From: Bacteroidales bacterium
Lineage (GTDB): Bacteria; Bacteroidota; Bacteroidia; Bacteroidales; P3
Assembly (NCBI GenBank): GCA_017545365.1
Contig: JAFWOP010000165.1
Location: forward strand, 1-7,684
Direction: 5' to 3'
DNA: 7,684 bases
Within the stretch, counting starts at the first letter, position 1. Every line of letters starts with the position of its first letter. The notes beneath the pieces were generated by a model. That model was not told the DNA's origin, searched no databases, and saw nothing but the letters and a program-made list of their open reading frames with translations. Position numbers and translations under genes: made by a program. Below are positions 5,082 to 7,684 of the stretch, piece by piece.

Positions 5082-7684
5082 TTAGGGGCGGGGACTAACT
5101 TTCATGACTCGAACTGCGCCATCCGAAAGTTGCTGGCGACACACGAACAGCCCTTTGCCATTTGGGTGCGCGACCAACACGCCGCTGGGTGTGTAGTAGT
5201 CGGTGCGGACGACACGGCCCTCCCCCTTCTGAAAAAACGGGCTGCTGATGCCGCTGACGGCGGGCTGCAACTGCCAACAGTAGGCGGGCTGCAGGAGCGT
5301 GGCGGAAAGAGCTGAAGCATCGTCGAGACCATACCAGCCGTCGAGGTTGTTCTGGTCGCTGTCGAGGTTGCTGGCTCGAATGGCGAGCAGCTGCGTCTGT
5401 CGGTTCAGAAAGATGGGATGCAGGCCTTGTGCGCTGACGGTGGTGGTGCGAAGAAAGCGATTGCGGATGCCGTTGCCGAAGTCGATGTTACGAATGAAAT
5501 ACACACGCCCTTCCAGATTCCAAGCCTTCACGGAGCCATACTTCGGATAGTCGGCGGCATCGTAGCCGCTGATGGTCCAGATGGTGCCCTGTGCGTCGGC
5601 ATCGGCGGTGAGCGCTACGTCGCCCGTGCGGTCGGACTGCATGACGAGATAGCTCACCTCGGCTCCTTCTTTAGCGGGAAGGGTGATGTAGTAGTCGCCA
5701 TCGGCAATGTCGTCGCAGCGAGCGGGGATGGTCTCGCCGTTGTTCTGCAGACGATAGGTGGTGCCGGCGGTTGTGGAGAAGGCAATCTCGTTGTCGGCGA
5801 CAACCTCGTAGGAAACGGTTTCTCCTTTGTCGTCGGTGATGGTGAAGCACACTGCGGCGTCGGGATATTTCACGACAGCGCGCTCACCGCCATCAGAGGT
5901 GATGATGACCTCGGTGGCCTTGCCCTGCTGCCAGCTGATGTCGACAGCGAAGTTTCCTACGGCACGCAGACCGCGCACCGACCCGTCGGCCCACGCCGAA
6001 GGCAGGGCGGGCAGCAGTTCGAGCTTCCCCGTGTGGCTCTGGAGCAACATCTCCGCCATTCCGGCCGTAGCGCCGAAGTTTCCATCAATCTGATAGGGTG
6101 TGTGGGCATCCCATAGGTTCTCATAGACGCCGCCACCCTCGCTGTTGCCCGTGTAGGTCTGAATGTGCAGGGCGGTGGCGAGCAAACTCTGACAGCGGTC
6201 GCCGTCGTGAGCGCGGGCGTGACAGTTCACCTTCCAGCCCATCGACCAGCCCGTGCCTTCATAGCCGCGCACGTTCAGCGAGTTCACGGCAGCCTTATAG
6301 ATGACGGGGTCGATGTCCTCGGCAATCTGATTGCCCGGATAGAGACCGATGAGGTGCGACAGATGGCGGTGGGAGTTATACGACGACACGTTGTTCTGCG
6401 ACGTGTACTTCCACTCGCGCAGCAGGGTTTTCCCGTTCACCACCTCGGTGGCGGTGCCCTTGTCGAGCTTCTCGAACTTCGTCCGCAGCTCGTCGAGGAA
6501 CTTGCTGAGTTCCGGCGTCATGTAGTCCTTGCCCGTGCGACGACCATACTCTTCGTAGGCCTGCAGGGTGTTGTTGAAGAGGTCCCACACCAGCTGCTGC
6601 GAGTGGGCGGTGGCATTCTCGGAGCCGGGACCGTGCTCGGGCGAGTATTCGTTGGGACACTCATAGGTACCGTCGCTGGCCAAGCGGAGTCGCTGCATCC
6701 AGTATTCGCAACACGAGTGCATGGCCGGCAGCGCCGTCTGCCAGAGGTAGTCGGTGTCGAGGGTGTAGCGGTAGTGTTGCCAGAGGTGCATGCAGTACCA
6801 GGCGTTGGCGATGGTGTAGTTCTGCATCCAGTTCGAGCCCGAGCCGTAGATGTTGTTCTCGGTAGTGAGCGTCCAGCCCTTCGACTGACCGGCTATCTGC
6901 CGTGCGTTCTTGCGCCACTGCGACCGGTCGCAGGCCTCGCGCTTGATGTAGTTCAGGAAGGGCAGATGCAGCTCGCCGAGATTGGTGGCCTCAGCGGGCC
7001 AGTAGTTCATCTGCACATTGATGTTCGAATGGATGTCGGAGTTCCACGCGGGCGAGTTGCTGTTGTTCCAGATGCCCTGCAGGTTGCTCGGCAGGTCGAC
7101 ACCGCGGCTGCACGCAATCATCAAGTAGCGGCCGTAGTTGAAGTAGAGCTGTTCGAGCAGCAGGTTCTGTGCGTTGTTGCGGGCGAAGTTGCTGATGAGC
7201 GTGGGCGTGGTCACGGTGTTCTGCTGCGTGGTGATGCTCAGCTGGCAGCGGTCGAAGAGCGAACGGTAGTCGGCGATGTGATCGGCGCGGATGGCGTCGT
7301 AGCCCTTTGCGACGGCCGCCGTCACGCTCCCCTCGACGATGGGCGGCAGCTGGCTGGCGGGATAGACGTAGTCGTCGTTGTCGGGCGAGAAGTTGGTTCC
7401 ACCAAAGAGGAAGACTACGAGCTCGTCGGCACCCGTGACGTCGAGGCTGCCATCAGCGCGCTGCGACAGGCTGCCACCCTTGGCGACGACCTTCATCATG
7501 CAATAGAACGCCTCATTCTGGCTGGTTCCCGTGCGCTTCGCCTCACCGCTGAACACCGCCGTGCCGATGCCGTCGGCGATGCTGTATCTGGGTGCGGTGC
7601 CGTTGGCATTATAGAGGATAAGGTTCTTGCTGATCTTGCCCGACGCGGTAGCCGTGTAGCGAATGGCGAGCACGCAGTCAGGAT
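5082..7684 (-). CDS. Glycoside hydrolase family 95 protein (alpha-L-fucosidase type), N-terminus outside window
   Basis: The frame is open through the right edge; 863 residues follow the GTG at 7673, which is internal (upstream in-frame residues are P-D-C). Numbering here starts at that GTG. GH95 enzymes are inverting exo-hydrolases, mostly alpha-1,2-L-fucosidases, with some alpha-L-galactosidases. Family landmarks are in order: [11 protein letters not shown] (132-142), [14 protein letters not shown] (215-228), SPEHGPGSE (344-352), [16 protein letters not shown] (435-450) and YQIDGNFG (527-534). By comparison with AfcA of Bifidobacterium bifidum, N217/N219, E346 and D530 should be the catalytic Asn pair, general acid and catalytic Asp. 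All are present. The GH95 core ends near 640. A beta-rich extra region of unclear family follows (about 650-805), then a linker (VSGISSP) and a short sorting-type tail (YYTPSGVL...KV). The signal peptide and start of the N-terminal domain are missing, probably 100 or more residues. It probably acts in the periplasm or at the cell surface. Its promoter is not in the window. Confidence 0.93.
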   Translation of the reverse strand, partial: PDCVLAIRYTATASGKISKNLILYNANGTAPRYSIADGIGTAVFSGEAKRTGTSQNEAFYCMMKVVAKGGSLSQRADGSLDVTGADELVVFLFGGTNFSPDNDDYVYPASQLPPIVEGSVTAAVAKGYDAIRADHIADYRSLFDRCQLSITTQQNTVTTPTLISNFARNNAQNLLLEQLYFNYGRYLMIACSRGVDLPSNLQGIWNNSNSPAWNSDIHSNINVQMNYWPAEATNLGELHLPFLNYIKREACDRSQWRKNARQIAGQSKGWTLTTENNIYGSGSNWMQNYTIANAWYCMHLWQHYRYTLDTDYLWQTALPAMHSCCEYWMQRLRLASDGTYECPNEYSPEHGPGSENATAHSQQLVWDLFNNTLQAYEEYGRRTGKDYMTPELSKFLDELRTKFEKLDKGTATEVVNGKTLLREWKYTSQNNVSSYNSHRHLSHLIGLYPGNQIAEDIDPVIYKAAVNSLNVRGYEGTGWSMGWKVNCHARAHDGDRCQSLLATALHIQTYTGNSEGGGVYENLWDAHTPYQIDGNFGATAGMAEMLLQSHTGKLELLPALPSAWADGSVRGLRAVGNFAVDISWQQGKATEVIITSDGGERAVVKYPDAAVCFTITDDKGETVSYEVVADNEIAFSTTAGTTYRLQNNGETIPARCDDIADGDYYITLPAKEGAEVSYLVMQSDRTGDVALTADADAQGTIWTISGYDAADYPKYGSVKAWNLEGRVYFIRNIDFGNGIRNRFLRTTTVSAQGLHPIFLNRQTQLLAIRASNLDSDQNNLDGWYGLDDASALSATLLQPAYCWQLQPAVSGISSPFFQKGEGRVVRTDYYTPSGVLVAHPNGKGLFVCRQQLSDGAVRVMKVSPRP

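Noticed and set aside
5418..6116. 232-residue plus-strand ORF opposite the GH95 gene
   Set aside because: It is an antisense shadow: Gly/Val/Ala-rich low-complexity translation opposite a clear GH95 protein with conserved motifs.

Overview
The window looks like a polysaccharide-degradation region from a GC-rich member of the Bacteroidales, most likely Prevotellaceae. Three things support this. There is a giant hybrid two-component regulator of the kind found almost only in Bacteroidetes. A promoter matches the Bacteroidetes consensus (TTTG near -33, TAnnTTTG near -7). Both flanking secreted enzymes end in the short 'YDLSGR...' or 'YYTPSG...' tails common on exported Prevotella/Bacteroides proteins. 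No taxonomic marker gene is present, so the genus is inferred.

Layout, left to right. (1) Positions 1-392 hold the 3' end of a plus-strand secreted carbohydrate-active protein: a CBM6-like domain plus a C-terminal tail. (2) Positions 393-909 are an AT-rich gap with a near-perfect intrinsic terminator (457-487), a nine-unit tandem array with an exact 22-bp period (515-702) and the regulator's promoter (836-868). (3) Positions 910-4821 encode a complete 1303-residue hybrid sensor/regulator: signal peptide, about 14 propeller repeats, Y_Y_Y domain, transmembrane segment, histidine kinase, receiver and AraC-type DNA-binding domain. (4) Positions 4822-5081 are a convergent intergenic gap packed with repeats: a 7-bp tandem repeat that supplies the regulator's stop codon, a weak hairpin, a long REP/MITE-like inverted repeat whose arms are themselves palindromes, and a minus-strand terminator. 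(5) Positions 5082-7684 carry a minus-strand GH95 glycoside hydrolase (alpha-L-fucosidase type), whose N-terminus lies beyond the right edge.

How the parts fit (inference): the regulator would sense an oligosaccharide in the periplasm through its propellers and activate nearby catabolic genes, with the CBM6-bearing protein and the GH95 enzyme as candidate regulon members. No SusC/SusD pair is visible, so the target glycan cannot be read from this window; a fucosylated plant or host glycan is suggested only by GH95. The least ordinary structures are non-coding: the 22-bp array upstream of the regulator promoter and the long inverted repeat between the convergent genes.
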